Assembly (NCBI GenBank): GCA_963699305.1
Contig: OY969431.1
Span: 1,240,001 to 1,304,000 of the forward strand
Length of the DNA stretch: 64,000 bases
Source: JBGQAS01 sp963699305
GTDB lineage: Bacteria; Chloroflexota; Anaerolineae; Anaerolineales; Anaerolineaceae
Direction: 5' to 3'
The first letter of the stretch is position 1. Each line of letters opens with the position of its first letter. The position numbers were made by a program, and so were the translations under genes. Of the stretch, positions 17,626 to 26,052 are shown one piece after another. Below the pieces are notes generated by a model. It ran no database searches and was not told the DNA's origin. It saw only the letters and a list, made by a program, of their open reading frames with translations.

Positions 17626-18213
17626 ATGAAAGTATTATTGCTTAAAGATGTTTATAAATTGGGTCATGCGGGGGACATCAAAAAAGTTGCTGATGGTTAT
17701 GGACGCAATTTTCTTCTTCCTCAAGGGCTTGCCATCCTTGCGACCGCAGGTGCATTAAAGCAAGCAGAGCGAATTCGCACCAAAGCATCCGCCACCCGCC
17801 AAGTTCTCAATACCGAACTCAAAGGTGTTGCCGACCAACTACAAGGGTTGATCCTTACCTTCAATAGTAAAGCAGGAGAGACTGGTAAGCTGTATGGTTC
17901 CATTACCACTCAAATGATCGCCGATGAAATCGCGAAGAAGCTGAAAGTCACCATTGACCGACGACAGATAGAATCGCAACCGATTCGTGATCTTGGTGAA
18001 CACAAGGCAAAGATTCGTCTGACCGTTGACCTCGTACCTGAAATCAAAGTGACCGTCTTGCGCGAAGGCGAAACCTTGGAAAGCAAGGAAAAAGAAGAAA
18101 AATTATCTAAAGAGAAAAAACCCGCCCGCAAAGCAGTGAAGAAAGAAGAACCGGTTGTTGAAGCACCTGAAACAACCCCCGCAGAAGAGGCGGTTGAAGA
18201 AGAAAAAAAGTAA
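17626..18213 (+). CDS. rplI: 50S ribosomal protein L9 with long charged C-terminal tail
   Basis: 195 residues; bacterial L9 is normally about 150. The N-terminal rRNA-binding domain is canonical (MKVLLLKDVYKLGHAGD; GYGRNFLLPQGLAI at about residue 23), followed by the connecting helix and the C-terminal domain (GKLYGSITTQMIADEI; LGEHKAKIRLTVDLVPEIKV). From about residue 150 a Lys/Glu-rich, low-complexity tail follows (KEEKLSKEKKPARKAVKKEE). It is likely disordered and is an addition to the family fold. No other ribosomal gene is adjacent. A 10-bp hairpin follows at 18237-18260. Confidence 0.95.
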   Translation: MKVLLLKDVYKLGHAGDIKKVADGYGRNFLLPQGLAILATAGALKQAERIRTKASATRQVLNTELKGVADQLQGLILTFNSKAGETGKLYGSITTQMIADEIAKKLKVTIDRRQIESQPIRDLGEHKAKIRLTVDLVPEIKVTVLREGETLESKEKEEKLSKEKKPARKAVKKEEPVVEAPETTPAEEAVEEEKK

Positions 18214-18236
18214 GGTTTTTGAATTAGAATCAATGT

Positions 18237-18260
18237 GAAACCGGCTGCAAAGCCGGTTTC
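18237..18260 (+). terminator. hairpin after rplI
   Basis: GAAACCGGCT, GCAA loop, AGCCGGTTTC: a perfect 10-bp stem, but only TTGATAG follows, so termination may be partial and the RodZ-like gene could be read through. Confidence 0.55.
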
Positions 18261-18280
18261 TTGATAGAATAATAAGGAAT

Positions 18281-19627
18281 ATGACAGACACTATCGGTGA
18301 AGTTTTGAAAGCTGGGCGAGATGTCCGAAATCTTTCCTTGGAAGAGGTTTCCAAAGTCCTCCATATCAGGGTAATTTACTTGCAGGCGTTGGAGGATAAT
18401 GCATTTAATGTTCTTCCATCATTAACGCAGGCGCGCGGGTTTTTAAAACTGTACGCTACTTTCTTGGGTTTGGATTCTCAGGCGATGATTGCGTCTCTTA
18501 CACCTGCTCCTGCTGCTGTGCAATCCGAAAAGACAATCCCAGCGAAGCCTGAAATTCAATCGACCTTCGCAAAGAAAATCCTTGAAAAAGTCCTGAAAAC
18601 AAAAAGGGGGAATGGACTGGAACGAGTTGTAAACGAAGAACCAACGGAGTACCAGATCATATTAAGAAATATTGGGAATGACCTGCAAGCTCGTCGTGAA
18701 AAATTAAGTTTAACGTTGGAAGAAATCGAAACTCACACCCATATTCGCAAGGAGTATTTGGAAGCTATCGAAAGCGGCAAGATCAATGATCTTCCTTCCA
18801 CGATTCAAGGAAGGGGATTAATCAGTAATTATGCTGAATTCTTGAACCTTGACCCGGAGAAAATGCTGATACATTTTGCAGAAGCTTTACAACTCCAACG
18901 CACGCATACTGCTCTTGAAAATGCGGTTCCAAGAACTGAACCCCCAAAAGAACGGAGAAAGAAATTTCTGTGGCTTCGTCAATACCTTACTCCGGATTTG
19001 CTCATCGGAGGATCGCTCATCCTCATATTGTTTATATTTATATTTTGGGGTGCCACTCAATTAATAAGTCAGCGCGTTTCCGAGACCGCTGCAACAGCTC
19101 CACCAATTTCCGAAATTCTACTTGCCACCAGCAGTCCCATTGCAAATTTTTCTCAGGAACCTATACTTCTAATCACGGAGGGGGGGAGCGGTTCCATCGT
19201 GGAATCACCTTTTATTCCGGATATTAACACAACACCATCCATTACTGCCACGTTCAACAGTAATGCCCCGCTTCAGATGAATATCACTGCTAATCAGCGC
19301 GCATTCCTGCGTTTGCTGGTAGACGGTCGGGAAGTTTTTAATGGTCTGGTCATTGCCGGTAATGCTTACCCGATTACTGCTGCAAACCGCATTGAAATCA
19401 TTACGGGTAATGCTGCTGCGTTTTCCATCGTATTCAACCAAACAAACGTAGGTGTTTTGGGAAAAATGGGGCAAGTGGTTCATCTGGTATTCACTGCTCA
19501 GGGGATTCATACGCCTACCCCGATTTATACTCCTACAGGAACTCCCACCAAGCCCGTCACTCCCACATCCACACCAACTATCACCCAGCCCTCGCCAACG
19601 GTGACACCATTCATCCCCAACCCTTAA
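18281..19627 (+). CDS. RodZ-like membrane protein with two tandem HTH domains
   Basis: 448 residues. Two HTH_25/Xre-type helix-turn-helix domains occur in tandem: residues about 4-68 (LEEVSKVLHIRVIYLQALE; LPSLTQARGFLKLYATFLGL) and about 126-195 (LEEIETHTHIRKEYLEAIE; LPSTIQGRGLISNYAEFLNL). One transmembrane helix follows (LIGGSLILILFIFIFWGA, about residue 245), then a DUF4115-like beta domain outside the cell (RAFLRLLVDGREVFNG) and a Pro-Thr-Ser tail. RodZ links MreB to the envelope and usually has one HTH domain; the duplication is unusual. The stop overlaps rimO by one base (TAATG), so the two are coupled. Confidence 0.8.
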   Translation: MTDTIGEVLKAGRDVRNLSLEEVSKVLHIRVIYLQALEDNAFNVLPSLTQARGFLKLYATFLGLDSQAMIASLTPAPAAVQSEKTIPAKPEIQSTFAKKILEKVLKTKRGNGLERVVNEEPTEYQIILRNIGNDLQARREKLSLTLEEIETHTHIRKEYLEAIESGKINDLPSTIQGRGLISNYAEFLNLDPEKMLIHFAEALQLQRTHTALENAVPRTEPPKERRKKFLWLRQYLTPDLLIGGSLILILFIFIFWGATQLISQRVSETAATAPPISEILLATSSPIANFSQEPILLITEGGSGSIVESPFIPDINTTPSITATFNSNAPLQMNITANQRAFLRLLVDGREVFNGLVIAGNAYPITAANRIEIITGNAAAFSIVFNQTNVGVLGKMGQVVHLVFTAQGIHTPTPIYTPTGTPTKPVTPTSTPTITQPSPTVTPFIPNP

Positions 19628-20958
19628 TGGCATCACCTACTTTCTATTTCGTCTCCCTGGGATGTGCCAAGAATTCAGTGGATACATCTTCGATGTCCCG
19701 CCTTCTGCAGGATGATGGTTTTCGGGAAGTGTCAAAACCGGGAAAAGCAGATTATCTGATTGTTAATACCTGTGGATTCATCCAACCTGCTCGAGAGGAA
19801 TCCTTGCAAATCCTTCGCGAGCTCGCGCAAAAAAAGAAAAAAGGACAAAAATTAATAGCAGCAGGATGTCTGACGGAACGTTATAGAGAACAAATCGTAT
19901 CTTTGGTCCCGGGGATAGATGGCATTATCGGAACACGTCGCTGGATGGATATTCTTGAATTAGTAAAATCCTTGAACCCGCAATCAAGAATCCCTCGTTA
20001 TCATCTGCCAGAAGTGCCGACCATCGGTATGGATGAAAAAGGAACCCTTCAAGCCTCCATCCAAGGGGGAAGCGCTTATCTAAAAATTGCCGATGGGTGT
20101 CGCCGCCCATGTGCTTTTTGTGCGATCCCTTTGATCAAAGGCACTACCGTCAGTCGTCCCATGGATGCAATATTAAGAGATGCTGTTGCCTTGCAGGAAA
20201 CAGGCATCAAAGAACTGATATTAATAGCGCAAGACACCACGGATTATGGTTCTGACCTAGGGATTAACGAAGGCTTGGCGACTGTGCTCGAAAATCTGGT
20301 TATTACTGCTCCACACATCCCCTGGTTGCGCATCCTGTATTCATATCCTGGTTATGTCACCGATCATCTCATCGATGTGATGGCAAAAAATAAACAAATC
20401 CTGCATTACCTGGATATCCCATTACAACATGCCCATCCCGAAATTTTACGGGCTATGAACCGTCCATTCAATCTAGATTGGGTTTATGACACGCTGACTA
20501 AAATGCGGAAAGCGATGCCGGATCTTGCCATTCGGACTACTTTTATTGTTGGATACCCCGGTGAGACCGACACCCATTTTCGTGCATTACTCCAGTTTAT
20601 TCGTGAAATCAAATTTGATAGGATTGGAGTATTTAAATTTTCATTTGAGATTGGCACTCCAAGTGCCCCTTTAGGTGATCCAGTTCCTGATATTGTAAAG
20701 GAAGAACGATTGACAGAACTAATGAAGGTCCAGGAAGATATCTCGCTCTCAAAGAATCAGCACTGGATTGGAAAGGAAATGCAGATTTTGGTCGAAGGCG
20801 TTACTGAAGGTTTGGTTATAGGGCGATCCTATCGTGATGCCCCCGAAATCGATGGTTTGGTTATTGCGGAGGGGGAAGGCAAAATCGGTCAATTAGTGGA
20901 AGTAATGATCACCGGTGCGATGACGCATGATCTGAGCGCCCAGGTCATAATAAATTAA
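19627..20958 (+). CDS. rimO: ribosomal protein S12 methylthiotransferase RimO
   Basis: 443 residues. Radical-SAM methylthiotransferase that modifies Asp88/89 of ribosomal protein S12. The N-terminal UPF0004 domain has the RimO-type opening YFVSLGCAKNSVDTSSM and cysteines in VNTCGFIQPA and IAAGCLTERY. The radical-SAM cluster is CRRPCAFCAIP (about residue 158). The C-terminal TRAM domain ends the protein (WIGKEMQILVEG onward). The motif SLGCAKNSVD separates RimO from MiaB. Translationally coupled to the RodZ-like gene and closed by the hairpin at 20952-20983. Confidence 0.95.
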   Translation: MASPTFYFVSLGCAKNSVDTSSMSRLLQDDGFREVSKPGKADYLIVNTCGFIQPAREESLQILRELAQKKKKGQKLIAAGCLTERYREQIVSLVPGIDGIIGTRRWMDILELVKSLNPQSRIPRYHLPEVPTIGMDEKGTLQASIQGGSAYLKIADGCRRPCAFCAIPLIKGTTVSRPMDAILRDAVALQETGIKELILIAQDTTDYGSDLGINEGLATVLENLVITAPHIPWLRILYSYPGYVTDHLIDVMAKNKQILHYLDIPLQHAHPEILRAMNRPFNLDWVYDTLTKMRKAMPDLAIRTTFIVGYPGETDTHFRALLQFIREIKFDRIGVFKFSFEIGTPSAPLGDPVPDIVKEERLTELMKVQEDISLSKNQHWIGKEMQILVEGVTEGLVIGRSYRDAPEIDGLVIAEGEGKIGQLVEVMITGAMTHDLSAQVIIN

Positions 20959-20983
20959 GAGCTGGAAAACCAGCTCTTAATTT
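20952..20983. terminator. bidirectional terminator between rimO and the TPR gene
   Basis: AAATTAAGAGCTGG, AAAA loop, CCAGCTCTTAATTT: a perfect 14-bp stem that contains the rimO stop codon and sits 3 bp from the stop of the convergent gene. Confidence 0.85.
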
Positions 20984-20985
20984 GT

Positions 20986-22248
20986 TTAAGGTGTTGGGGT
21001 ATCTGTTTCCGTCACGACGATATTTTCAGTCGGGGTAGGCGTAAACGTAGCTTCGGGTGTGGCTGTCGGGGGATAGCAAACAAGGTACACCTTATCAATT
21101 TTTGTTTGCAAGTCTTCAGTATCTCCTTGGAGGACGAATGATTCGTTTTGTCCAATTTGGGAAAGTGAATCTCGTGCACGTTGATATTGATGGTAAGCAT
21201 TGCATGCATCACCGCGAGCAGCATATAGATCCCCAAAACGGATGATCCCTTCGATGAAACGGCTGATGGCAGTTCGACCGTTGATATCCTGTAGATAAGG
21301 CCAATTGCTTGCGATTGGCTCAAATAGATTCACAACTGATTCCCAATCAATTCCCCAATAAGCAGCCGCAGTGAGGTAGCGTCTCGCCCATTCGCGTGAT
21401 CCCTCTGCCTCCCGATCAAGCGGGGCAAAACGCTCCGCCAGCGTCAGATCATAAATACCACTTTCAAGATCTCCACCGTTGATTTGTTGCACCCCCAACA
21501 TGCGCAGAACGAGGTAATACATTGCATCTGCTTCGATCGCATCATATCCAGGCTCGAGATTGCGCATCGATTCCAGGTTGGATAATGCTGCAGCCCAATC
21601 TTGAGCTTGAATGGCTTGTTTTGCCTGGTTGAACATCTCACCGATCCCGCGAGTATCCGGAGTTGCTGTAAGCGTCGGCGTGGCAATGGGGGTCAGTGCA
21701 AGGGCTAGTTTCATTTCCACGTCGGTCAATTTTTCCACCAGCCCAGGGAAACCAGGCACAAGATCGTTAACATACATGAACTGGGATTTAGCAAGCTCAT
21801 AGTTGCCTTGATTCATAGAATCGATGCCATAATTAAAATATTGAGCAGCTAACTCTAACCGCTTCCCTCTTTCAGCAGTCAACCTGCTATTCAAACCTGA
21901 ACGGATCCCTGCAAACACACCTACTGCTATAACTAAAAATGCAAGCAATAATCCCCAAACGATCCATAATCCGCGCGGTGATTTGCGGTAAAAAATGAAT
22001 TGCAAAAATCCAGCCAGAACGAGCATCAAGCCGATAACAATTAAGCCCACCGTGACAATAATTTTTCCCCAGGAACCACCGATGGTATTGCTTAGAGAAA
22101 AAATGAAACTCAACCAGCCAATTGCATTGGCAATGATTAGTGATGCTGAAATGGCAATAAAAATGTAAAAATCACGCCCGGAATAAGAAGCTGACTTTTT
22201 TTCCTGCGGTTCGAGAGGTTGGGTTTTTTCTTTTTCGGAATCAGGCAT
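20986..22248 (-). CDS. membrane-anchored TPR-type protein with Thr-Pro linkers
   Basis: 420 residues, not assignable to a named family. After a charged N-terminus there are three transmembrane helices (about residues 28-50, 60-85, 93-113). A mostly helical exported part follows with tetratricopeptide-like helices (AAQYFNYGIDSMNQGNYELAKSQF, quoted as positions about 130-155; AIQAQDWAAALSNLESM). These are separated by a Thr-Pro linker (PIATPTLTATPDTRG) and end in a second linker (FTPTPTENIVVTETDTPTP). Such Thr-Pro stretches recur in this genome's surface proteins. Probably scaffolding or envelope related; function unknown. It shares a direction with murJ and starts 34 bp after murJ's stop. Confidence 0.7.
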   Translation of the reverse strand: MPDSEKEKTQPLEPQEKKSASYSGRDFYIFIAISASLIIANAIGWLSFIFSLSNTIGGSWGKIIVTVGLIVIGLMLVLAGFLQFIFYRKSPRGLWIVWGLLLAFLVIAVGVFAGIRSGLNSRLTAERGKRLELAAQYFNYGIDSMNQGNYELAKSQFMYVNDLVPGFPGLVEKLTDVEMKLALALTPIATPTLTATPDTRGIGEMFNQAKQAIQAQDWAAALSNLESMRNLEPGYDAIEADAMYYLVLRMLGVQQINGGDLESGIYDLTLAERFAPLDREAEGSREWARRYLTAAAYWGIDWESVVNLFEPIASNWPYLQDINGRTAISRFIEGIIRFGDLYAARGDACNAYHQYQRARDSLSQIGQNESFVLQGDTEDLQTKIDKVYLVCYPPTATPEATFTPTPTENIVVTETDTPTP

Positions 22249-22282
22249 GGGCGTTATTATACCAATCTTTCCTAGTTGGTTA

Positions 22283-23878
22283 TTATAGGCTCAAAAGCTG
22301 ACGCAACTCTTTCCAGACAAAAGGCATAGCAACAGCCACACCAATAAGCATGGATACCACCCCATTGAGAATCAAAGGAAACCGGATCCGAATTAAATAT
22401 TGAAATGCGATAATACAGCCTCCGCTAAGAATGCTTCCCAATAACGCTCGAATAATCGTCGACCTGACCATCCCTCCATTAACGAAAGCAATTTTTATCT
22501 TTGGCAATAGACCTTGGGTTGTCACACCTTGTCCTATAATTCGGATATTTAGGAGGGTTATCAAAATCAATGCCTCAATCGTAAATGCCAAAGAATCCGC
22601 CAGGCTGATCCCGGTCGCACCTGCAACTTTCATAAGAAGAAAACCAAACATTGTGTACAGCCCAACAGTTACTGCTGAAGTCCAAAGTGGTGTTTTTGCA
22701 TCTTGAAGAGCATAAAAAGATCTTGCGGAGACCTCTTTAAGGCTGTGCCCTGCCAATCCCAAAAGAAACCCTCGGGTAATCCATAAGAGAAGGTTTGTAC
22801 CGGTTATCCCCAGACCGAAAGCTAAGCTCAACAGTGGGTGCAAACCTGCGCCAAAAATCACAGCAATAGGGATGGTGAGACCAAGCAAAACACGGAATGC
22901 TCTATGAATCGTATCGATAAACTCGGCACGCTTTTCTTTAGCAATCATTTCTGAGAGTGCCGGCAATAGAGCAGTTCCGATTGCGGTCCCGATTAGTGTT
23001 TCTGGCACCTGTTGGATCATCCATCCATAGGTGAGAGCAGAAATGTCGCCAAGTGCCAGATGAGAAGCAAGATTATCGCGAATGATAAATGTCAATTGGA
23101 TGAAAAACATTGTCAGGATGCGTGGACCCAGCAATTTAAGGACTCTCCGTACTTCAGGATCCTTAAGATCGATACGAGGCACCCAGGAAAAGCGGAAACG
23201 GAATAGACCTGGTATCTGGATGATCAGGTGGAGTGCTGCACCGAGTATCACACCATATACCAACCCCTTCTCCCCCAACCCAAAAGCTGGTAACGAAAAG
23301 CCACCGATCTGTAAACCCTTGGAAGGTGCAAGGATGGTTACCCCAACGAGTTGACCAATATTGTAGAAAATTGGTGCCAAAGCAGGCAATAAAAAATGTT
23401 GGTTGGATTGCAATCCCGCAATGACCAGACCGCTGATGGAAAATATCAAAGTTGCAATCAGATTTAACCGCATCAATTCGACCACAAGTTCTTGACGGAT
23501 GGGGGATAGACCGGGAGCGATAATATAGTGAACAATAGGTTGTGCAAATAACGCAATTAACCCTGCTAGTAGCGCAGTCACAATAAAGGCAAAATTGGCA
23601 ATCCTGCTAAAAAGGTGCCAGGCTTTTTGTCGACCCTCTCTGGAAAGAACCTCTGTTAAAACAGGGATAAATGCCATCGCTAGTGCGCCACCCGAGATCA
23701 AAGCAAAAAGCATATCCGGTGCATTATTTGCCACATTGAAAGCATCCAAATCAAGACCTTTGGATAACCCAAATTGTCTCAGGATAACCACTAGGCGAAA
23801 AATTGCCAACACCTTATCGATAGCAAAGCAAATTGCCAATAGAAGCGAGATTTGTGTTAAACGAGAAATTTTCTTGAT
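22283..23878 (-). CDS. murJ: lipid II flippase MurJ, possible AUC start
   Basis: Polytopic protein of the MVF/MurJ family that flips the peptidoglycan precursor lipid II; about 14 transmembrane helices. Marks: DAFNVANNAPDMLFALISGGALA near the N-terminus (residues about 40-62 by the long start), GTAIGTALLPALSEMIA, and SLKEVSARSFYALQDAKTP. The first ATG/GTG/TTG in frame is TTG at 23839, which has no SD and would remove part of helix 1. In frame, KKISRLTQISLLLAICFAIDK extends upstream to an ATC codon at 23876-23878 placed 5 nt after a strong AGGAGG that itself overlaps the ZIP stop codon. I therefore give 23878 as the probable start. Confidence 0.85.
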   Translation of the reverse strand: MKKISRLTQISLLLAICFAIDKVLAIFRLVVILRQFGLSKGLDLDAFNVANNAPDMLFALISGGALAMAFIPVLTEVLSREGRQKAWHLFSRIANFAFIVTALLAGLIALFAQPIVHYIIAPGLSPIRQELVVELMRLNLIATLIFSISGLVIAGLQSNQHFLLPALAPIFYNIGQLVGVTILAPSKGLQIGGFSLPAFGLGEKGLVYGVILGAALHLIIQIPGLFRFRFSWVPRIDLKDPEVRRVLKLLGPRILTMFFIQLTFIIRDNLASHLALGDISALTYGWMIQQVPETLIGTAIGTALLPALSEMIAKEKRAEFIDTIHRAFRVLLGLTIPIAVIFGAGLHPLLSLAFGLGITGTNLLLWITRGFLLGLAGHSLKEVSARSFYALQDAKTPLWTSAVTVGLYTMFGFLLMKVAGATGISLADSLAFTIEALILITLLNIRIIGQGVTTQGLLPKIKIAFVNGGMVRSTIIRALLGSILSGGCIIAFQYLIRIRFPLILNGVVSMLIGVAVAMPFVWKELRQLLSL

Positions 23879-23887
23879 GGCAACCTC

Positions 23888-24328
23888 CTACCCCAAAGCG
23901 ACATCCAAAAACATCATGATCGCAAAACCTATGATTACACCGATTGTGGAAATATCCGTATTATCACAATGTTGAGATTCTGGAAGAAGCTCCTCAATGA
24001 CTACATATATCATGGCGCCGGCAGCAAACGATAACGCGTACGGTAAAATGGGTCTAAGGAAAAAAACTGCTGCTGCACCAATCAACCCACCTATCGGTTC
24101 TACAATTCCAGAAAGCTGACCGAAAAAGAAGCTTCGTTTTGCTGAAAGCCCTTCCCGGCGTAAAGGTGCAGCTACCGCCAAACCTTCTGGTAGATTCTGC
24201 AATCCAATTCCCAATGCCAGTCCGAACGCAGTCAGTATCGTTGCATGACCCAGACCTGCTGCAGCAGCACCAAATGCCACACCGACTGCCATTCCTTCAG
24301 GTATATTATGAAGTGCTATCGCGAGCAC
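23888..24328 (-). CDS. ZIP metal transporter copy 2, C-terminal part (frameshifted)
   Basis: C-terminal two thirds of a ZIP-family divalent metal transporter. Contains the metal-site helices ALHNIPEGMAVGVAFG and IGLQNLPEGLAVAAPL, REGLSAKRSFFFGQLSGIVEP, and ends MMFLDVALG like the intact paralogue at 24705-25517. It is one frame away from the N-terminal part. In the joining region KWQRSVLLVLAIALHNIPEG continues upstream of the first possible start, showing that a single base is missing near 24350-24352 (CGAAATGG expected CGAAAATGG). Probably one gene with an A-run error or a recent disruption. Confidence 0.85.
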   Translation of the reverse strand: MLAIALHNIPEGMAVGVAFGAAAAGLGHATILTAFGLALGIGLQNLPEGLAVAAPLRREGLSAKRSFFFGQLSGIVEPIGGLIGAAAVFFLRPILPYALSFAAGAMIYVVIEELLPESQHCDNTDISTIGVIIGFAIMMFLDVALG

Positions 24329-24699
24329 AAGGAGGACACTGCGTTGCCATTTCGTTTAATACCTTCCGCATGCAACCCTACGCTGTCCATATGAAGGTGC
24401 GGTAGTAATTTGTCAACTGCAAACAGGAATCCCGCACCGAGTAAAAATCCGGACACTGCCGGCAACCATTTTGGCAGCCCCAAATCTGTCGCAAGTTCGA
24501 TGGACGGAGCCAACAAAGACCAATAACTTGCTGCGATCATCACTCCTGCAGCAAATCCCAGCATTCCATCGAGTAGTCGACGATTGATTGCCTTTGATAA
24601 AAACACGCCTGCAGCTCCGACAGCTGTCATGCCCCAAGTAAAGAGGGTAGCCAACAGTGCTTGAATGATTGGATGAAGGGTAATTATTGAATTAGGCAT
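24316..24699 (-). CDS. ZIP metal transporter copy 2, N-terminal part (frameshifted)
   Basis: N-terminal helices 1-3 of a ZIP transporter: FTWGMTAVGAAGVFLSKAIN, GFAAGVMIAASYWSLLAPSIE and FLLGAGFLFAVDKLLPHLH, about 70 percent identical by eye to the same part of the neighbouring paralogue. After GIKRNG the frame is lost and stops at 24316. Starts ATG 24699, 5 bp after the paralogue's stop, so the two ZIP genes are a tandem duplication in one operon downstream of a Fur-type box. Confidence 0.85.
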   Translation of the reverse strand: MPNSIITLHPIIQALLATLFTWGMTAVGAAGVFLSKAINRRLLDGMLGFAAGVMIAASYWSLLAPSIELATDLGLPKWLPAVSGFLLGAGFLFAVDKLLPHLHMDSVGLHAEGIKRNGNAVSSLCSR

Positions 24700-24704
24700 A
24701 TGTT

Positions 24705-25517
24705 TTATCCCAAGGCGACATCAAGAACCATCATAACAATGAAACCAACCATGGTTCCCAACGTAGCCAGATCGGTATTTTTGCCTTGCTGTGCTTCCGG
24801 GATAAGTTCTTCCACAACCACAAAGATCATTGCTCCCGCAGCGAAAGCAAGTGCATACGGCAATAATGGACGGACAAAATAGACTGCCGCTGCTCCCACC
24901 ACCCCAAAAATTGGCTCCACAATAGCAGATAATTGCCCATACCAAAAACTCTTGCCTGCCGACAAACCCTCCCTGCGCAAAGGCGCTGAAACTGCCAACC
25001 CTTCCGGGAAATTTTGCAGACCTATCCCGATGGCCAGGATAATTGCTGCGGGGAGTGTGGCGCCAGGTAAACCGGCAGCAGCAGCGCCAAATGCCACACC
25101 AACTGCTAACCCCTCAGGGATGTTATGTAAGCTGATAGCCAGGACAAGCAATATACTCCTATTCCAGCTTGTTCTTACACCTTCAGTTTCACCACCAGGG
25201 AGATTTAAATGCAAATGGGGGAGAACTTTATCCGCTCCAAACAAGAACCCGCCTCCCAGAAAAAAACCAATTGCAGGTGGTAAATAACTTGGAATCCCAA
25301 GCTGTGCAGACAGTTCAATGGAAGGTGCCAATAACGACCAATAACTTGCAGCGATCATCACGCCTGCTGCAAAACCTAGCATTATATCCAACAATTTTCG
25401 ACTTATGGTGCGGGATGTAAAAACCATGGCCGCCCCTAAAGCTGTCACTCCCCAGGTAAATAACGTTGCGAATAGTGCTTGGGTTACTGGATGAAAACGC
25501 TCAAAACCAAACGTCAT
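24705..25517 (-). CDS. ZIP-family divalent metal transporter (intact copy)
   Basis: 270 residues with about eight transmembrane helices, inner membrane. ZIP family (GufA/ZupT-like); imports Zn2+ or other divalent cations. Key helices: GFAAGVMIAASYWSLLAPSIE (helix 2), SLHNIPEGLAVGVAFG (helix 4, metal ligands His/Asn/Glu), IGIGLQNFPEGLAVSAPL (helix 5, N/E ligands), and the DKVLPHLHLNLPGG loop with His residues facing the cytosol. It is the promoter-proximal gene of the ZIP operon and diverges from fur across a 109-bp region containing two Fur-type palindromes, so metal-repressed expression is expected. Confidence 0.92.
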   Translation of the reverse strand: MTFGFERFHPVTQALFATLFTWGVTALGAAMVFTSRTISRKLLDIMLGFAAGVMIAASYWSLLAPSIELSAQLGIPSYLPPAIGFFLGGGFLFGADKVLPHLHLNLPGGETEGVRTSWNRSILLVLAISLHNIPEGLAVGVAFGAAAAGLPGATLPAAIILAIGIGLQNFPEGLAVSAPLRREGLSAGKSFWYGQLSAIVEPIFGVVGAAAVYFVRPLLPYALAFAAGAMIFVVVEELIPEAQQGKNTDLATLGTMVGFIVMMVLDVALG

Positions 25518-25531
25518 AGATGCCTCTTTTC

Positions 25532-25546
25532 ATAATCAATGATTAT
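25532..25546 (-). promoter_or_regulatory. Fur-type box over the ZIP operon promoter
   Basis: ATAATCAATGATTAT, a perfect 7-1-7 inverted repeat of the Fur superfamily type. It overlaps a TATAAT -10 on the minus strand (25547-25542), with TTTACG as -35 at a 16-bp spacing (25569-25564). Occupancy would repress the ZIP genes. Confidence 0.65.
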
Positions 25547-25576
25547 AGTTATTTTATATGATTCGTAAAATCCTGG

Positions 25577-25604
25577 TTGACGAATTTAAGGAATGTTCTA
25601 TAAT
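25577..25604 (+). promoter_or_regulatory. promoter of the fur-ABC metal operon
   Basis: TTGACG, 16-bp spacer, TATAAT. Both hexamers are near consensus. The -10 overlaps the first bases of the Fur box at 25604-25618, so the regulator represses its own operon. Confidence 0.75.
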
Positions 25605-25618
25605 GATAATGATTATCA
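25604..25618 (+). promoter_or_regulatory. Fur box, exact 7-1-7 consensus
   Basis: TGATAATGATTATCA equals the TGATAATnATTATCA consensus of B. subtilis Fur. Read as the 19-bp E. coli box (25606-25624 region) it differs at two positions. It sits on the transcription start region of fur, about 8 bp before the ATG. Confidence 0.8.
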
Positions 25619-25626
25619 ATATCAAT

Positions 25627-26052
25627 ATGAATACATTGCATGACACATGGATAAGAACCCTTGATGATAGTGGATACAGGCTTACCAAACCTCGGATTGC
25701 CGTGATCCAATCATTAACACAAACAGATCGTGCACTTAATCCCACTCAGATATTTTTTTTGGCGCATCGTCAATGCAGTTCATTAGGATTGGTCACCGTT
25801 TATAGGACATTGGAAAAGCTTGAGGAACTCCAATTAATCCAAAGGGTCTATCTCCAGCATGGAAATTACGGATTTTTTCCAAAAAGCGAGGGACATCATC
25901 ACCTGCTCATTTGTAAGCAATGCAACCGAACAGAAATTTTTTCCGGTGATGATCTTTTTCCCCTGTTTTCTAAACTTAATTTGGAAACAGGATTTGAAGT
26001 TAAGGATCACTGGCTTCAATTAGTTGGAGTCTGTGCGAAATGTAAAAAATGA
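25627..26052 (+). CDS. Fur-family metalloregulator
   Basis: 141 residues from MNTLHDTWIRTLDDSG at ATG 25627. An earlier ATG would overlap the promoter and the Fur box. Winged-helix DNA-binding part: YRLTKPRIAVIQSL and LGLVTVYRTLEKLEEL. Dimerisation/metal part: SEGHHHLLICKQC (regulatory histidines plus the first structural CxxC) and the C-terminal CAKCKK (second structural CxxC). There is no clear SD and the predicted leader is short. Its box matches iron-type Fur best, but the genes it sits with (ZIP, TroA-like ABC) could equally be zinc or manganese systems, so the sensed metal is open. Confidence 0.9.
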   Translation: MNTLHDTWIRTLDDSGYRLTKPRIAVIQSLTQTDRALNPTQIFFLAHRQCSSLGLVTVYRTLEKLEELQLIQRVYLQHGNYGFFPKSEGHHHLLICKQCNRTEIFSGDDLFPLFSKLNLETGFEVKDHWLQLVGVCAKCKK

